Below are positions 45,343-54,511 of a stretch of DNA of 64,000 bases, piece by piece. The stretch covers positions 62,001-126,000 of the forward strand of contig JAILLP010000006.1 in assembly GCA_024693065.1 (NCBI GenBank), given 5' to 3'. The first letter of the stretch is position 1. The number at the start of each line of letters is the position of its first letter. Origin of the DNA: Paludibacteraceae bacterium (GTDB lineage Bacteria; Bacteroidota; Bacteroidia; Bacteroidales; Paludibacteraceae). The translations under genes and the position numbers were made by a program. Below the pieces are notes generated by a model. The model was given only the letters and a program-made list of their open reading frames with translations. It did not search any database and had not been told where the DNA came from.

Positions 45343-45419
45343 AATAGTAAATCGCAAATAATTAAATAGTAAATAGTGAATGATAAATAGTAAATCGTAA
45401 ATAGCTAAATAGTAAATAT
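45343..45419. repeat. A/T-rich AAATAGTAAATCG array
   Basis: Degenerate units of TAAATAGTAAATCG fill the gap between the paralogous acyltransferase genes and the next gene. The stretch 45390-45418 is a perfect inverted copy of 39016-39044. Confidence 0.8.
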
Positions 45420-46051
45420 CATAGCTTTTCAATCTCTTTCTCGGGCAAATGTATGATGCGGGATATCTTTTCCTGCGATATGCCCAAGGATTTGAGGTCC
45501 TTCGCGTTCTGGACATCGTGCTTGGTGTGGTAGAAGTTGTCGAGGGGCGAGTCCCAAACGGGATGTTCCAGCTCCAGCGACGGATTGTAACGCATCATCT
45601 CCACGCATAGATCCTTCTTGTCGATTTTGAAGTCGTCAAAGTCGATGTAAATGGGTTTCCCTTCTTCCTCCGTATTCTGCTCCTCCTCGTTCTCCTTGGG
45701 CTTGCAGTAAATGTACATGCCCCCCCGGTTCATAGTAATCCGCTCGATATCAGACCATAGTATATCCATCGTGTCTTCCTGGCGGATAAAAATGCCTCTT
45801 TGACTCACAAACATATAGTATTTTCTGGTGTTTTTGCGCCCCTTCCAATAATCTATGAACGCGTAGATAAGGACGAGGCTCATGATAAGGAAGATGATAA
45901 GGGCAAATAATGACTTCTCCTGTGACATTATTGCACAAACAACCATTGTGATGGTGTATAGTATCCCGATTATATGGAATAGGGTGATGAGTATATCAGG
46001 AAGCGTCGGGTATCTTTTCCCCCGCATGTGGTAAAATAGTTCGTGTTTCAT
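45419..46051 (-). CDS. Membrane protein of unknown function with PH-like cytoplasmic domain
   Basis: 210 residues with two membrane segments near the N-terminus (about 21-41 and 47-66). The rest is soluble and begins KYYMFVSQRGIFIRQEDTM, a pattern like bacterial PH-like domains (YcxB type), with an acidic insert at about 122-131 and a C-terminal helix. It starts 6 bases after the J-domain gene, so the two are probably one operon and may work together. I do not recognise a named family. Confidence 0.55.
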   Translation of the reverse strand: MKHELFYHMRGKRYPTLPDILITLFHIIGILYTITMVVCAIMSQEKSLFALIIFLIMSLVLIYAFIDYWKGRKNTRKYYMFVSQRGIFIRQEDTMDILWSDIERITMNRGGMYIYCKPKENEEEQNTEEEGKPIYIDFDDFKIDKKDLCVEMMRYNPSLELEHPVWDSPLDNFYHTKHDVQNAKDLKSLGISQEKISRIIHLPEKEIEKL

Positions 46052-46057
46052 TTTTCC

Positions 46058-46813
46058 CTATCTGTTGGATGGATTGAATATTTCGTTCAAGTAATTATAA
46101 GCTTCGGTGATTTGTCGGAAGAGGGTGGCGGACATCTCCTTCATCTCCTCATCCAGTTCAGCTGGGATAAGGTCTGGGTGGTATTTCTTCGCCAAGTCCC
46201 TGTAGGCGGATTTGATTGCGCTGAGCGGATCGCCCGGTTTCAGTCCGAGGATGGTGTAGGCCACCTCCATCTTGTATTTGTAGGCTTGTTCGAGCGCCTG
46301 TTGTTGCTTCTCCCTGTTGCTGTACTTCCCGCATTCGTACTTGTATTCCAGCGAGGCGAGGTCCCAATCCTGTATGAGCAGGTATTTGGCGATGCCGCGC
46401 AACTGCTCGATTTTATTGTCGTCTATGCCGTTGCAGGTGTACCCGATCTCGAAGAGGACATTGAGCAGTTCAAGGCGGTCGTTGTATTTCAGTACATGGA
46501 GGTTTAGCAGGTCCGTGCAGTAGTCGATGTACCGCTTCAGTTTCTTTCCGTTCAGTTCGTTCAGCATGTTGACCGCCCAGATGAGGTGTCCGTGGAAGTG
46601 GTGGAAGAAGTACTTCCTCGCGATGTTCAGCTCCACCTTGTCCACCACTCCGTTCATCTTCATCACGATGGAGAAGAGCGCGATGATGTCCCGCGCCACC
46701 CTGCCCTCTTTGGTCTTTTCGTAGGAGCGGTTGCTCGACCTGAAATAGACGAAAAGGCATATCCCGAAGAATAGGATGAATATGAAGATCAGCAGTGTAT
46801 TTATGTCCCTCAT
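46058..46813 (-). CDS. Membrane-anchored TerB-like/J-domain co-chaperone
   Basis: 251 residues. An N-terminal membrane segment (about 7-24) is followed by a helical TerB-like region (about 35-165) and a C-terminal J domain (about 182-247) with the HPD motif in KKYHPDL. This resembles DjlA, an inner-membrane DnaK partner, though the linker is not Gly-rich. The J domain would stimulate DnaK ATPase at the cytoplasmic face of the membrane. Followed by the PH-like membrane protein gene after 6 bases. Confidence 0.78.
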   Translation of the reverse strand: MRDINTLLIFIFILFFGICLFVYFRSSNRSYEKTKEGRVARDIIALFSIVMKMNGVVDKVELNIARKYFFHHFHGHLIWAVNMLNELNGKKLKRYIDYCTDLLNLHVLKYNDRLELLNVLFEIGYTCNGIDDNKIEQLRGIAKYLLIQDWDLASLEYKYECGKYSNREKQQQALEQAYKYKMEVAYTILGLKPGDPLSAIKSAYRDLAKKYHPDLIPAELDEEMKEMSATLFRQITEAYNYLNEIFNPSNR

Positions 46814-46826
46814 GCCTTTTTTTTGC

Positions 46827-46834
46827 CAAAGGTA
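46827..46834 (-). promoter_or_regulatory. -7 box of the J-domain operon
   Basis: TACCTTTG on the minus strand, 14 bases before the ATG; the leader would be very short. Confidence 0.45.
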
Positions 46835-46934
46835 AAGATTAAGGTGGGGATTGGAAAATTATTGGGGATGTTTTTTCCTTCGTCGTATGCCTCCCCTGAC
46901 AGTGCATATCGATCGGTTATTTGTTTTTTTGTTG

Positions 46935-46942
46935 TAACTTTG
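46935..46942 (+). promoter_or_regulatory. -7 box of the glycosyltransferase at 46970
   Basis: TAACTTTG on the plus strand, 27 bases before the ATG at 46970. Confidence 0.5.
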
Positions 46943-46969
46943 TGTTGAATATTGTTATGGCTTACTTCT

Positions 46970-47980
46970 ATGAATATTTTATTGGCCACCCAACATTTGG
47001 AAAGAACAGGTGGTACAGAGGCTTTTACGTTCGCGATGGCGACATCCTTGAAAAGGCAAGGATATGATGTGGAGTACTATTGTTTCAAGCGGGGCTGTGT
47101 GTCTGACAGGATTGAGGCGATGGGCATTCCTTTCATGTCTCGCAAGCGTTATGACCTGGTGCTCCTGAACCACAAGCCGATAGCCGACAAACTATGCGGA
47201 AAGGGGGTCCTGCTCCAAACCTGCCATGGTGTTATTCCAGAGATTGAGCAGCCGTCACGTTACGCCGATATCTGGGTGGGTGTGTCTGACGAGGTGAAGG
47301 CGCATGTCGAATCGTTGGGGTTCCCTACTACCACGATATGGAATGGTATTGACTGTGAGCGGTTTAAACCAGTGAACGCATTGCATGAGCGATTGACGAC
47401 CGTTCTGTCACTGTGTCAGTCCGAGAGGGCGCATGCCATGGTCAAGTCCTGCTGTGATAGTCTGAACGTGGAGTTCCTGCGTGCGGATAAATGGTTGGAC
47501 GATGTGTGGGAGGTTGAGTCGATGATGAACAAGGCGGATCTGGTCGTCGGAATCGGTCGGTCTCTCTACGACGCAATGGCGTGCGGTCGTGCGGTCGTGT
47601 CGTTCGATATGCGGGATTACAACGGGCAGACGAGCGGTTATGGTTACCTTTCCTCCGAAAACGTGAACGAGGCGATGGTGGACAATTGCGTGAACAGACA
47701 TACGCGCACGCCTCTTGATGCCGAATCATTGTTACGTGAGATTTCTAAGTACAAAAAGGAAGACGGGGAATTTTTCCGGCAGTTCGCTCTGCAGAACCTG
47801 AACGTCGACGTGCAGTTGCGGCGTTACATCCAACTCTATGACGAATATCTAGCTAGGGAGAAGGCCACTCCGTTATTGGATAAGCTGAAGAGGAGTATTC
47901 CCAAAAAGAAGCATCAGTTCTACGAATGGCAAAAATATTTTTTCAGGGGTAAATCCAGTCAGCGATTTGCCTCTCGGTGA
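46970..47980 (+). CDS. GT-B fold glycosyltransferase (GT4-like)
   Basis: 336 residues. The N-terminal LLATQHLERTGGTE loop is typical of GT4 enzymes. The C-terminal half has GIGRSLYDAMACGRAVVSFD, the position of the usual E-x7-E donor-binding motif, here weakly conserved. It probably uses a nucleotide sugar for a surface glycan. The ATG at 46970 is chosen because the upstream TTG at 46952 lies at the transcription start. Convergent with another glycosyltransferase gene. Confidence 0.75.
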   Translation: MNILLATQHLERTGGTEAFTFAMATSLKRQGYDVEYYCFKRGCVSDRIEAMGIPFMSRKRYDLVLLNHKPIADKLCGKGVLLQTCHGVIPEIEQPSRYADIWVGVSDEVKAHVESLGFPTTTIWNGIDCERFKPVNALHERLTTVLSLCQSERAHAMVKSCCDSLNVEFLRADKWLDDVWEVESMMNKADLVVGIGRSLYDAMACGRAVVSFDMRDYNGQTSGYGYLSSENVNEAMVDNCVNRHTRTPLDAESLLREISKYKKEDGEFFRQFALQNLNVDVQLRRYIQLYDEYLAREKATPLLDKLKRSIPKKKHQFYEWQKYFFRGKSSQRFASR

Positions 47981-48016
47981 CGCTTTGCGTGTCATCTGGA
48001 GTATTGGCGAAGGAAA

Positions 48017-49078
48017 TCATTTCCCCGCCATCAGTTCACGAAATATTTCATTGTATCGGCCGAGGTGTTTCTCATATGAGAAGGATTCGGCGTAGGCTTT
48101 GTTGTCGAGCGCCATCGAAGGGTTGTTTTTAAATTGTTCGATAGCTTCCCGTATCCTTTTCGCCATGTGTTCAGGCTCGAAATTCTCCCAAAAGAAGACG
48201 TGGTCCGCACCGATCTCCTTCAGGGATGTCTTGTCGGATGAGATGACTGGCTTGCCGAAGAACATGGCCTCGATGATAGGCAGTCCGAACCCTTCGAACA
48301 GTGACGGGAAGACAAACGCCTCGCAGTGGTTGTAGAGCCACACTTTTTCCGCATGGAGGATTTCGCCCAGGAGGAACACGTTGGTGATACCCTCGTCGTT
48401 GATCCGTTTCTGTATCATCTTGGCGTATTCGGTGCTGTTTTTCCCCGCTATGATGAGGTTGTACTCCGGCATCAGCTTCATGACGTCCAACAAGGTATGG
48501 AAGTTCTTCTTCGGCAATAGTTGTCCGATGGTGAAGAGGAATTTCTTGTCGTCCGCGCAAGGCAGGTTTGGTTGCTTCTCTGCGGTTGGAGACATGAATT
48601 CCACACCGTTGTATATCACTTCTATAGGATGCTCGATCGGGAAGTTTTGCTCCACGTCGTTCTTGGCGAAGTTGGATATGCAGGTGATTTTGTCCGCTCG
48701 TTTGATCCTTTTGGTGATTTTGCGGATATATTTCTCCTTGGTCTTCCCTTTCTTTTCGTATAGGAAGTTCAAATCATGGATGGTCAGGATGTTGCGGGTC
48801 GACCGACGGGATGGCGTCTGCCTGGCCAGTTGGTGGATGGTGTGCCACACGTCGAAGCGCGGCAGCAGGGAGGGAAAGATTTTGTATATCTCCCGGCTGA
48901 CGTGGTAGTGCACGTCCGGACCGAATGCGTTGACGAATGATTTGGGAAGCAACAAATGGACTTCGTAATCGAGATCCTTCGCATGTGCTTGATAATATTT
49001 CGCATAATTATATGCGACTTGACCCAAGCCGCAGTTGAGGTGTTTTAGGATTGATAAGTCGATAAGTACTTTTCCCAT
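48017..49078 (-). CDS. Family 4 glycosyltransferase
   Basis: 353 residues. The C-terminal donor domain has FTIGQLLPKKNFHTLLD and the E-x7-E motif EGFGLPIIEA (about 272-281). The N-terminal domain begins KVLIDLSILKHLNCGLGQVAYN with the Gly-rich acceptor loop. This is a typical capsule, O-antigen or lipooligosaccharide sugar transferase; its exact linkage is unknown. It lies 37 bases from the convergent GT-B gene at 46970. Confidence 0.87.
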   Translation of the reverse strand: MGKVLIDLSILKHLNCGLGQVAYNYAKYYQAHAKDLDYEVHLLLPKSFVNAFGPDVHYHVSREIYKIFPSLLPRFDVWHTIHQLARQTPSRRSTRNILTIHDLNFLYEKKGKTKEKYIRKITKRIKRADKITCISNFAKNDVEQNFPIEHPIEVIYNGVEFMSPTAEKQPNLPCADDKKFLFTIGQLLPKKNFHTLLDVMKLMPEYNLIIAGKNSTEYAKMIQKRINDEGITNVFLLGEILHAEKVWLYNHCEAFVFPSLFEGFGLPIIEAMFFGKPVISSDKTSLKEIGADHVFFWENFEPEHMAKRIREAIEQFKNNPSMALDNKAYAESFSYEKHLGRYNEIFRELMAGK

Positions 49079-49446
49079 CTAAGCCATTGATTTGGTCGCG
49101 AAGGTAATCATTTTAGCGGTAGAACTAGTCAAAAAGTGCTAAGAAACTTAGTCTGACGTGTTCAAATAATTGTCAAGCGCAATGAACTACGGGCATTGAA
49201 TCGTGTTTTCCCCTGTGCGTTCTTTTATTGGCAGGAATCTTTTTCTCTTTCTTTTTGTATAATATCAAATGATTCTCTTGCGTTTTTTCTTTAAACGTTA
49301 TAATTCAACGGAAAAAATTCATTAATTTTGCGTGAATTTTTGTGATATGTATGCAGTTTATTTTGAGACTGTTTTGTAATCATATCCTTAGCTGTTTTAT
49401 TACTCAAAGATATAATGTTTTACAAATAATATAAGGATTCTGGGTT
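49079..49446. other. Divergent intergenic region with promoter
   Basis: A/T-rich region between two divergent genes. A -7 box TAATTTTG (49323-49330, plus strand) could start the acyl-CoA ligase mRNA with a leader of about 110 bases. A near-match TACCTTCG (49099-49106, minus strand) could serve the glycosyltransferase. No gene or repeat is seen. Confidence 0.5.
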
Positions 49447-51090
49447 ATGTCAAAGCGTTTTATTCAGTATTTAGAGTCGCCTTTCAAAAAGAATTGGGAA
49501 GATCTGTGTATGGTTGACCATGCGAGCAAACGAACTTACGCCTACAAAGATGTTGCTCAAAGGATTGCCATGATGCAAATTCTATTTAAGAAGCTTGATA
49601 TCACGCAGACGGACAAGATAGCCATTGTGGGACCTAATTCGCAGGATTGGTCCATGACCTTATTGTCGATCGTCACATACGGGGCGGTAGCGGTTCCTAT
49701 CCAAGAAGATTTCCACCCGGAGGTTATTGAGGAGATAATCATTCATTCGGAGTCTAAGATATTATTTATTACCGAATCCAATTTGGAACGGCTCAACAAG
49801 GAGCGTTTGTCGGGCTTGGAGTATGTTCTCTCTTTGTCAGACTTAGAGTCCATTCGTCTATTGACTCCAGGGAAACAGGCTGTTGATATGAGTGAAATCC
49901 AAACCATCTACAAGGAGACATACCCGAATGGTTTAAGCAGGGAGGATATAAATTTTACGGATAAGGATGACAAGGAGGTCGCCGTAATCATCTATACCTC
50001 AGGTACTTCTGGATTCACGAAGGGTGTTATGCTGACGGGTGAGGGCTTCGCTTGCGTCTTGGATTTCTTGCAGGATATGGGTGAAAAGGGTGATAAGGTC
50101 ATTTCTTTCCTCCCGCTCGCCCACACGTATGCGTTGATGTACGATCTGTTCTTGCCGATCATGAACGGGTTGGTCATTGTCTATTTGAACAAAGTGCCAA
50201 GCATCAAGGTGCTGATGTCTGCGATACAAGAGGTGAAGCCAGACTGGATCACTACGGTTCCTCTATTTGTCGAAACCACCTACAAGAAGGCGGTCGTTCC
50301 TTACTTCAGCAAACGTTATAGAAGAATATTGTTCCACATTCCATTGATTTCCAATATTATGGGTTCCGTTTTGAAACGTAAGATGATTGATGTGTTTGGC
50401 GGAAAAATGAAGCAGTTGGGCGTTGGAGGAGCTGGACTAAGCCATGAAGTGGAGGCGTTTTTCGAAAAGATCAAGTTCCCTTATGTTGTGGGTTACGGAA
50501 TGACGGAGTGCTCGCCTCTTATCAGTGCGGACTACCATCATTATAGGTCGTATTCCGTGGGAAAGGTTATTCCGAATGTCTCTGTGAGGATTGATTCCTC
50601 CAATCCTACATCCGTGCCAGGTGAAATTCTGGTGAAGGGTCTGAATTTGATGAAGGGCTATTATCGTGATGAGGAGGCCACAAAGCAGGTCTTCACGGAG
50701 GATGGTTGGTTCAAGACCGGTGATGTGGGTCTATTTGATTCCGACGGTTATCTTTACATAAAGGGAAAAACAAAGAATATGCTTCTCACATCGTCCGGAC
50801 AGAATGTCTATCCGGAGGAGATTGAGGCGAAGCTGAACAGCGATCCTATCGTGGAAGATAGTTTGGTTGTTTTGCGGGATGGTAAGAAGTTGGTGGCGCT
50901 GGTTTATCCGAGCTACCCTACTATAGGAGAGAATGTTGATCCGAAGGCGTTGGCGGAGATGATGGAGACCCTGAGGAAAAAGGTTAACCGCAATCTCGCT
51001 TCGTATGAGTATCTTAGTTCCGTGGAGATAATGGCTGAACCGTTTGAGAAGACGGCTAAGAAGAGCATCAAACGGTATTTGTATCAGTGA
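49447..51090 (+). CDS. AMP-binding acyl-CoA ligase (long-chain fatty acid type)
   Basis: 547 residues of the adenylate-forming superfamily. Motifs in order: the phosphate loop YTSGTSGFTKGV (about 182-193), GYGMTECSPL (about 351-360), the GDVG segment and a hinge before a C-terminal domain ending KKSIKRYLYQ (catalytic Lys near the end). It activates a carboxylic acid, most likely a fatty acid, to the CoA ester via the acyl-AMP. It is unlikely to be menE, which is shorter. It stands alone. Confidence 0.87.
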   Translation: MSKRFIQYLESPFKKNWEDLCMVDHASKRTYAYKDVAQRIAMMQILFKKLDITQTDKIAIVGPNSQDWSMTLLSIVTYGAVAVPIQEDFHPEVIEEIIIHSESKILFITESNLERLNKERLSGLEYVLSLSDLESIRLLTPGKQAVDMSEIQTIYKETYPNGLSREDINFTDKDDKEVAVIIYTSGTSGFTKGVMLTGEGFACVLDFLQDMGEKGDKVISFLPLAHTYALMYDLFLPIMNGLVIVYLNKVPSIKVLMSAIQEVKPDWITTVPLFVETTYKKAVVPYFSKRYRRILFHIPLISNIMGSVLKRKMIDVFGGKMKQLGVGGAGLSHEVEAFFEKIKFPYVVGYGMTECSPLISADYHHYRSYSVGKVIPNVSVRIDSSNPTSVPGEILVKGLNLMKGYYRDEEATKQVFTEDGWFKTGDVGLFDSDGYLYIKGKTKNMLLTSSGQNVYPEEIEAKLNSDPIVEDSLVVLRDGKKLVALVYPSYPTIGENVDPKALAEMMETLRKKVNRNLASYEYLSSVEIMAEPFEKTAKKSIKRYLYQ

Positions 51091-51099
51091 TTAGCTTTA

Positions 51100-51215
51100 G
51101 ATTTTTAGACCTTAGATGTCCTGATGTATGTACTTAGACTATAGACATTAGACTTTAGCTTAAAGTCCGTAGACCAAAGTCTAATGCCTAACGTCTAGTG
51201 TCTAGCGTCTATATG
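51100..51215. repeat. Degenerate TAGACTTTAG array
   Basis: About ten loosely related units of the form TTAGACTTTAGA/GTCTAATG occur after the ligase gene, including a small palindrome GACTTTA-gct-TAAAGTC. No gene lies in 51091-51408. Confidence 0.65.
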
Positions 51216-51239
51216 CTTGCCTAAAGGTTCTTTGGTTCC

Positions 51240-51263
51240 CTCTCCGTTTTGCAATGCGGAGAG
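51240..51263 (+). terminator. Possible terminator after the acyl-CoA ligase
   Basis: CTCTCCG/CGGAGAG hairpin with a 10-base loop followed by TATATTT, 150 bases after the stop; the T run is poor. Confidence 0.4.
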
Positions 51264-51408
51264 TATATTTCAATGGACAACTTCACATTCACATCGAACG
51301 CATCAAAGTATATCCCTATCGAAATAGGAATCAGGGGATACCTGAAATTTATTATATGTAGTTTATTAAGGTTAGCGTAAAAATATACCCATAGGCAACT
51401 TCCTTATA

Positions 51409-51891
51409 TTATTTTTTTATGAGATGAAAAGATTTGTTGTCGACCGTGATCACGTATGTGCCGGCTGAGAACCTGTCGCATATCCAGGCATTCCCCTGAT
51501 TGTCGGAGTGAATGCTGTCGCGGAGGCTTCCGTTCTCCGAACTGATGGCGATCTCGCAGGACGGTGGTACGCCGGTCAACTGGATGGATCTGCTCTTGCT
51601 GGAGATGATGCGGATGGCATCGGATAATAACTCTGGAATGGAGGACTTGTTCTCACAGAACTGATAGCCCTTGACATTCTCAACTCTGTATGACCGGTCG
51701 TCTGAACTCTCGACCGTCAAACATCCCTTCCGAATCGAAATCATCGGATTGTCTGTGATCGAAAAAGAAAACTTCTTTCCCGAAAAGGTCTCTATCGTCA
51801 AATATTTGGACTCCGTCGAAATCGTCCTTGACATAGAGGCTAACAGACCTTGAATTGGTTTTAACAACTTACTACAACTTACCATTAGCAT
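51409..51891 (-). CDS. Small orphan protein with T9SS-like C-terminal half
   Basis: 160 residues from the first ATG; ATGs at 51885 and 51834 are also possible. The middle has the pattern YLTIETFSGKKFSFSITDN, seen before the C-terminal domains of many secreted Bacteroidetes proteins. The last 40 residues (ending AGTYVITVDNKSFHLIKK) resemble a type A sorting domain. No ordinary signal peptide is seen at any start. It may be the decayed tail of a larger exported protein or a small standalone one. Confidence 0.5.
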   Translation of the reverse strand: MLMVSCSKLLKPIQGLLASMSRTISTESKYLTIETFSGKKFSFSITDNPMISIRKGCLTVESSDDRSYRVENVKGYQFCENKSSIPELLSDAIRIISSKSRSIQLTGVPPSCEIAISSENGSLRDSIHSDNQGNAWICDRFSAGTYVITVDNKSFHLIKK

Positions 51892-52183
51892 GCAAATAAA
51901 AAATTAATGACACTGAATTTATATATTACCCAAAGTCACTAAATGGTTATTACATCATATACACTTAACTTACATCGTTCCAATTTGTGACCCTTTATTT
52001 GTAATCTTGCATCACACATCAATACGAATATAGCAAACCGTCTTCTGAATTCCAAATTATATTCTTTAAATTTCTATTTGCCACACTTATTTTGTGTCAA
52101 TTGGTTAAATAACTTGATTATATTGATTATTTACAATTCCACACTTTTCCCTTGTTTCCAATTCGTTTCTAAATCGTTGAAAT
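51892..52183. other. A/T-rich gap without a visible gene
   Basis: This 292-base stretch between lpxB and the small orphan gene holds no convincing ORF and no strong terminator or promoter. Confidence 0.6.
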
Positions 52184-53338
52184 TCATGCATTTTTATGTG
52201 CCACTACCCTCTCGTTGATTGCTTCCCACATTGCATTGGCGGCTCTGTCCGAGGCGGATTCGTGTCCTAACAGTTCGATGAGTTCGTCATAGTCGCGTAA
52301 CATCTGTTCTCGGTGGTTCCCCGCACGTAGTTTGTCGATCTCCTCACGTACTTTCTGGACCGTGAAATTCTCGGAAACGAGCTCCTTCACCACCCATTTG
52401 TCCGCGATCAGATTCACCAGGGAGATGTAGGGCACACGGATGAAGAGCTCCAGGAAACGGTGTACCAACCACCCTCCCGATATCATATAGACAACCACCT
52501 GCGGCACGCGCAACAGGGCGGTCTCCAACGTGGCGGTGCCTGAGCAGACGATGGCCAGCTCCGATTGCTGCAACAGCTCGTACGTTTCGTCGTAGATGAT
52601 TTTAGCGTTGTGTTTCTTTATGATGGGGTCGTATACGGACGGTTCGATTGATTTCACGCCTGCGACGACCATCTGGTAGTCCTTGTATTGTGAAGCGGCT
52701 TCCAGCATGATGGGGAGCGAACTCTTGATCTCCTGCACACGGCTACCCGCCAACAGGGCGATGATGGGTTGTGCGCCTACCTTGGTGCGTGCCTCGAACT
52801 CTTCCCTGGATTCGTCCTTGTGTTTCCTCGCCTCCACCGCGTCGACGCACGGATTGCCTACGTATTCGACGGTGTAGCCTCTATCTCCGAACCATTTCAC
52901 CTCGAACGGTAGGATGGAGAAGACCTTGTCCACGTATTTGCGGATGGATTTCAGGCGATACTCCTTCCAAGCCCATAGTTTAGGCGAAATGTAGTAATAC
53001 ACAGGGACGGAAGGCATGTTCTCCTTCACGAACTGCGCCATCTTCAGGTTGAAGCTAGGATAATCGACTAGAATCAGCACGTCTGGTGCATAGTCCAGGA
53101 TAGCCTGCTTGCACTGCTTGATGTTCGCCAGGACGGTACGTGCATGGAGCAACACGGTGATGATGCCCATGAAAGCCATCTCCTTGTAATGTTTCACCAA
53201 TTTTCCTCCTTGCGCCAACATCAGGTCACCGCCAAGGAAACAGAACTCCGCCCCTGCATCTTTCTTCTTGATTGAGGCCATCAGATTGGAGGCGTGCAGG
53301 TCTCCCGACGCCTCACCCGCTATGATGAAGTACTTCAT
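52184..53338 (-). CDS. lpxB: Lipid-A-disaccharide synthase
   Basis: 384-residue GT19 enzyme joining UDP-diacylglucosamine and lipid X to the lipid A disaccharide. The N-terminal GEASGDLHASNL motif (residues 7-18), the SGTATLETAL segment and the AGSRVQEI loop are characteristic. The ATG at 53338 is chosen because it makes an ATGA overlap with the stop of the upstream gene and restores the normal N-terminus. Last gene of a five-gene overlapping operon. Confidence 0.94.
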   Translation of the reverse strand: MKYFIIAGEASGDLHASNLMASIKKKDAGAEFCFLGGDLMLAQGGKLVKHYKEMAFMGIITVLLHARTVLANIKQCKQAILDYAPDVLILVDYPSFNLKMAQFVKENMPSVPVYYYISPKLWAWKEYRLKSIRKYVDKVFSILPFEVKWFGDRGYTVEYVGNPCVDAVEARKHKDESREEFEARTKVGAQPIIALLAGSRVQEIKSSLPIMLEAASQYKDYQMVVAGVKSIEPSVYDPIIKKHNAKIIYDETYELLQQSELAIVCSGTATLETALLRVPQVVVYMISGGWLVHRFLELFIRVPYISLVNLIADKWVVKELVSENFTVQKVREEIDKLRAGNHREQMLRDYDELIELLGHESASDRAANAMWEAINERVVAHKNA

Positions 53339-53760
53339 ACGACGTGCAGGAATAGGAAGGCTGTGATCAATAGGGAGGCTACCACCACACCGTAGTTCGT
53401 CTTCCACCGCTCCAGTTTGTAGAGGATGAAGAATAATATGAGGTTCGGAATCATGGCGGTCATCATGATGGTCTGGAAGCCCTCGCTGTTATAGACTTGC
53501 TTGAGGAGGTCTTTCAGCCCCACGTCGGGTAGTTCGGAGTAGGTCACCAGACGGATGGTGATGATGGAAAGCAGGACGGCGCCGAAGAGCCCCACGAAGA
53601 AGTTGTCGAACGACAGTTTCGGTTTCTTCTCTTCCATCCAGTCCTCGTCGAAATGTTCCTCGACCATGTGTTCGCCGAGCATTTCTTCCTCGAACTCATC
53701 CTCCTCTTCGTCGGAATGGTCCTTGTCCAAGTAATCTTCGTTTAAATTGTTATTTGCCAT
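53335..53760 (-). CDS. Small acidic membrane protein of the surE-lpxB operon
   Basis: 141 residues: a strongly acidic N-terminal 45 residues (Glu/Asp-rich), then three hydrophobic segments (about 52-70, 96-113 and 121-140). It overlaps lpxB by 4 bases and surE by 11, so its translation is probably coupled to both. It has no recognised family. Its place suggests an accessory role in envelope or lipid A synthesis, an inference. Confidence 0.65.
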   Translation of the reverse strand: MANNNLNEDYLDKDHSDEEEDEFEEEMLGEHMVEEHFDEDWMEEKKPKLSFDNFFVGLFGAVLLSIITIRLVTYSELPDVGLKDLLKQVYNSEGFQTIMMTAMIPNLILFFILYKLERWKTNYGVVVASLLITAFLFLHVV

Positions 53761-54511
53761 ATTTGTATTTCAGTTTGTTTAGATAATTATAGTCTGTGTG
53801 GTCCACGAGCATAGGCACTACGGATGCCATGTGGTGCGCAAGCGCCCATTCGTCGGTGTCCTCCGCCTCCGGTTCACGGTTGTGGAACTCTCCTGCCAAG
53901 AGGTACGCGTCGGCGTCGTAGGGCATGTACTCCTCGCTCCAGCGGGCATTGGCTTCACGGCAGAAGCGGATCTCCTTCACCTCTCCCTCCGGGAAGTTCA
54001 CGTTCAGCAAGGTGCCCAACGGCAACGGTGTGCTCAGCACGTCGCTGATCATCTGTGAGATGATGGGCAACGCATCTTCCAAGTCCAGCTTGGCTGCGAA
54101 CTGCACGCTGGAGAAGGCGATAGAGGATATGTTGTTGACGCATCCCTCGATGGCGGCGCCGATCGTTCCGGAATAGACCGCATTCACCGAGGAATTGGAC
54201 CCATGGTTGATGCCTGAGATCACCAGGTCGGGGCGTTTCTCCTTGAAGATGGTGTAGAGGGAGAGCTTCACGCAGTCCACGGGTGTTCCGTTGCAGGAGT
54301 AGACGGTCATCTCTTCGCTTTCGGAGACTAAGGTCATCTTCAGGGGTACGCTATGGGTGATGGCGCATGATTTCCCTGACTGTTGGCAGTCTGGCGCCAC
54401 AATCACCACCTTTCCGTGCTGGCGGGCCACCTCCGACAGCTTGGTGATGCCGTCCGATTGGTAACCATCGTCGTTGGTGATCAGTATGACTGGTTTTTCC
54501 TTCTTCATCAT
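53750..54511 (-). CDS. surE: 5'-nucleotidase SurE
   Basis: 253-residue metal-dependent phosphatase acting on nucleoside monophosphates. The N-terminal ITNDDGYQSDG motif (about residues 11-21, with metal-binding Asp-Asp) and ISGINHGSNS (about 98-107) are clear. It starts with an ATGA overlap at the end of the GH10-like gene and overlaps the membrane protein gene downstream by 11 bases. Confidence 0.94.
   Translation of the reverse strand: MMKKEKPVILITNDDGYQSDGITKLSEVARQHGKVVIVAPDCQQSGKSCAITHSVPLKMTLVSESEEMTVYSCNGTPVDCVKLSLYTIFKEKRPDLVISGINHGSNSSVNAVYSGTIGAAIEGCVNNISSIAFSSVQFAAKLDLEDALPIISQMISDVLSTPLPLGTLLNVNFPEGEVKEIRFCREANARWSEEYMPYDADAYLLAGEFHNREPEAEDTDEWALAHHMASVVPMLVDHTDYNYLNKLKYKYGK

Noticed and set aside
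49447-51090. menE
   Set aside because: The protein has the length and motifs of fatty acid type acyl-CoA ligases and lies far from the men cluster.
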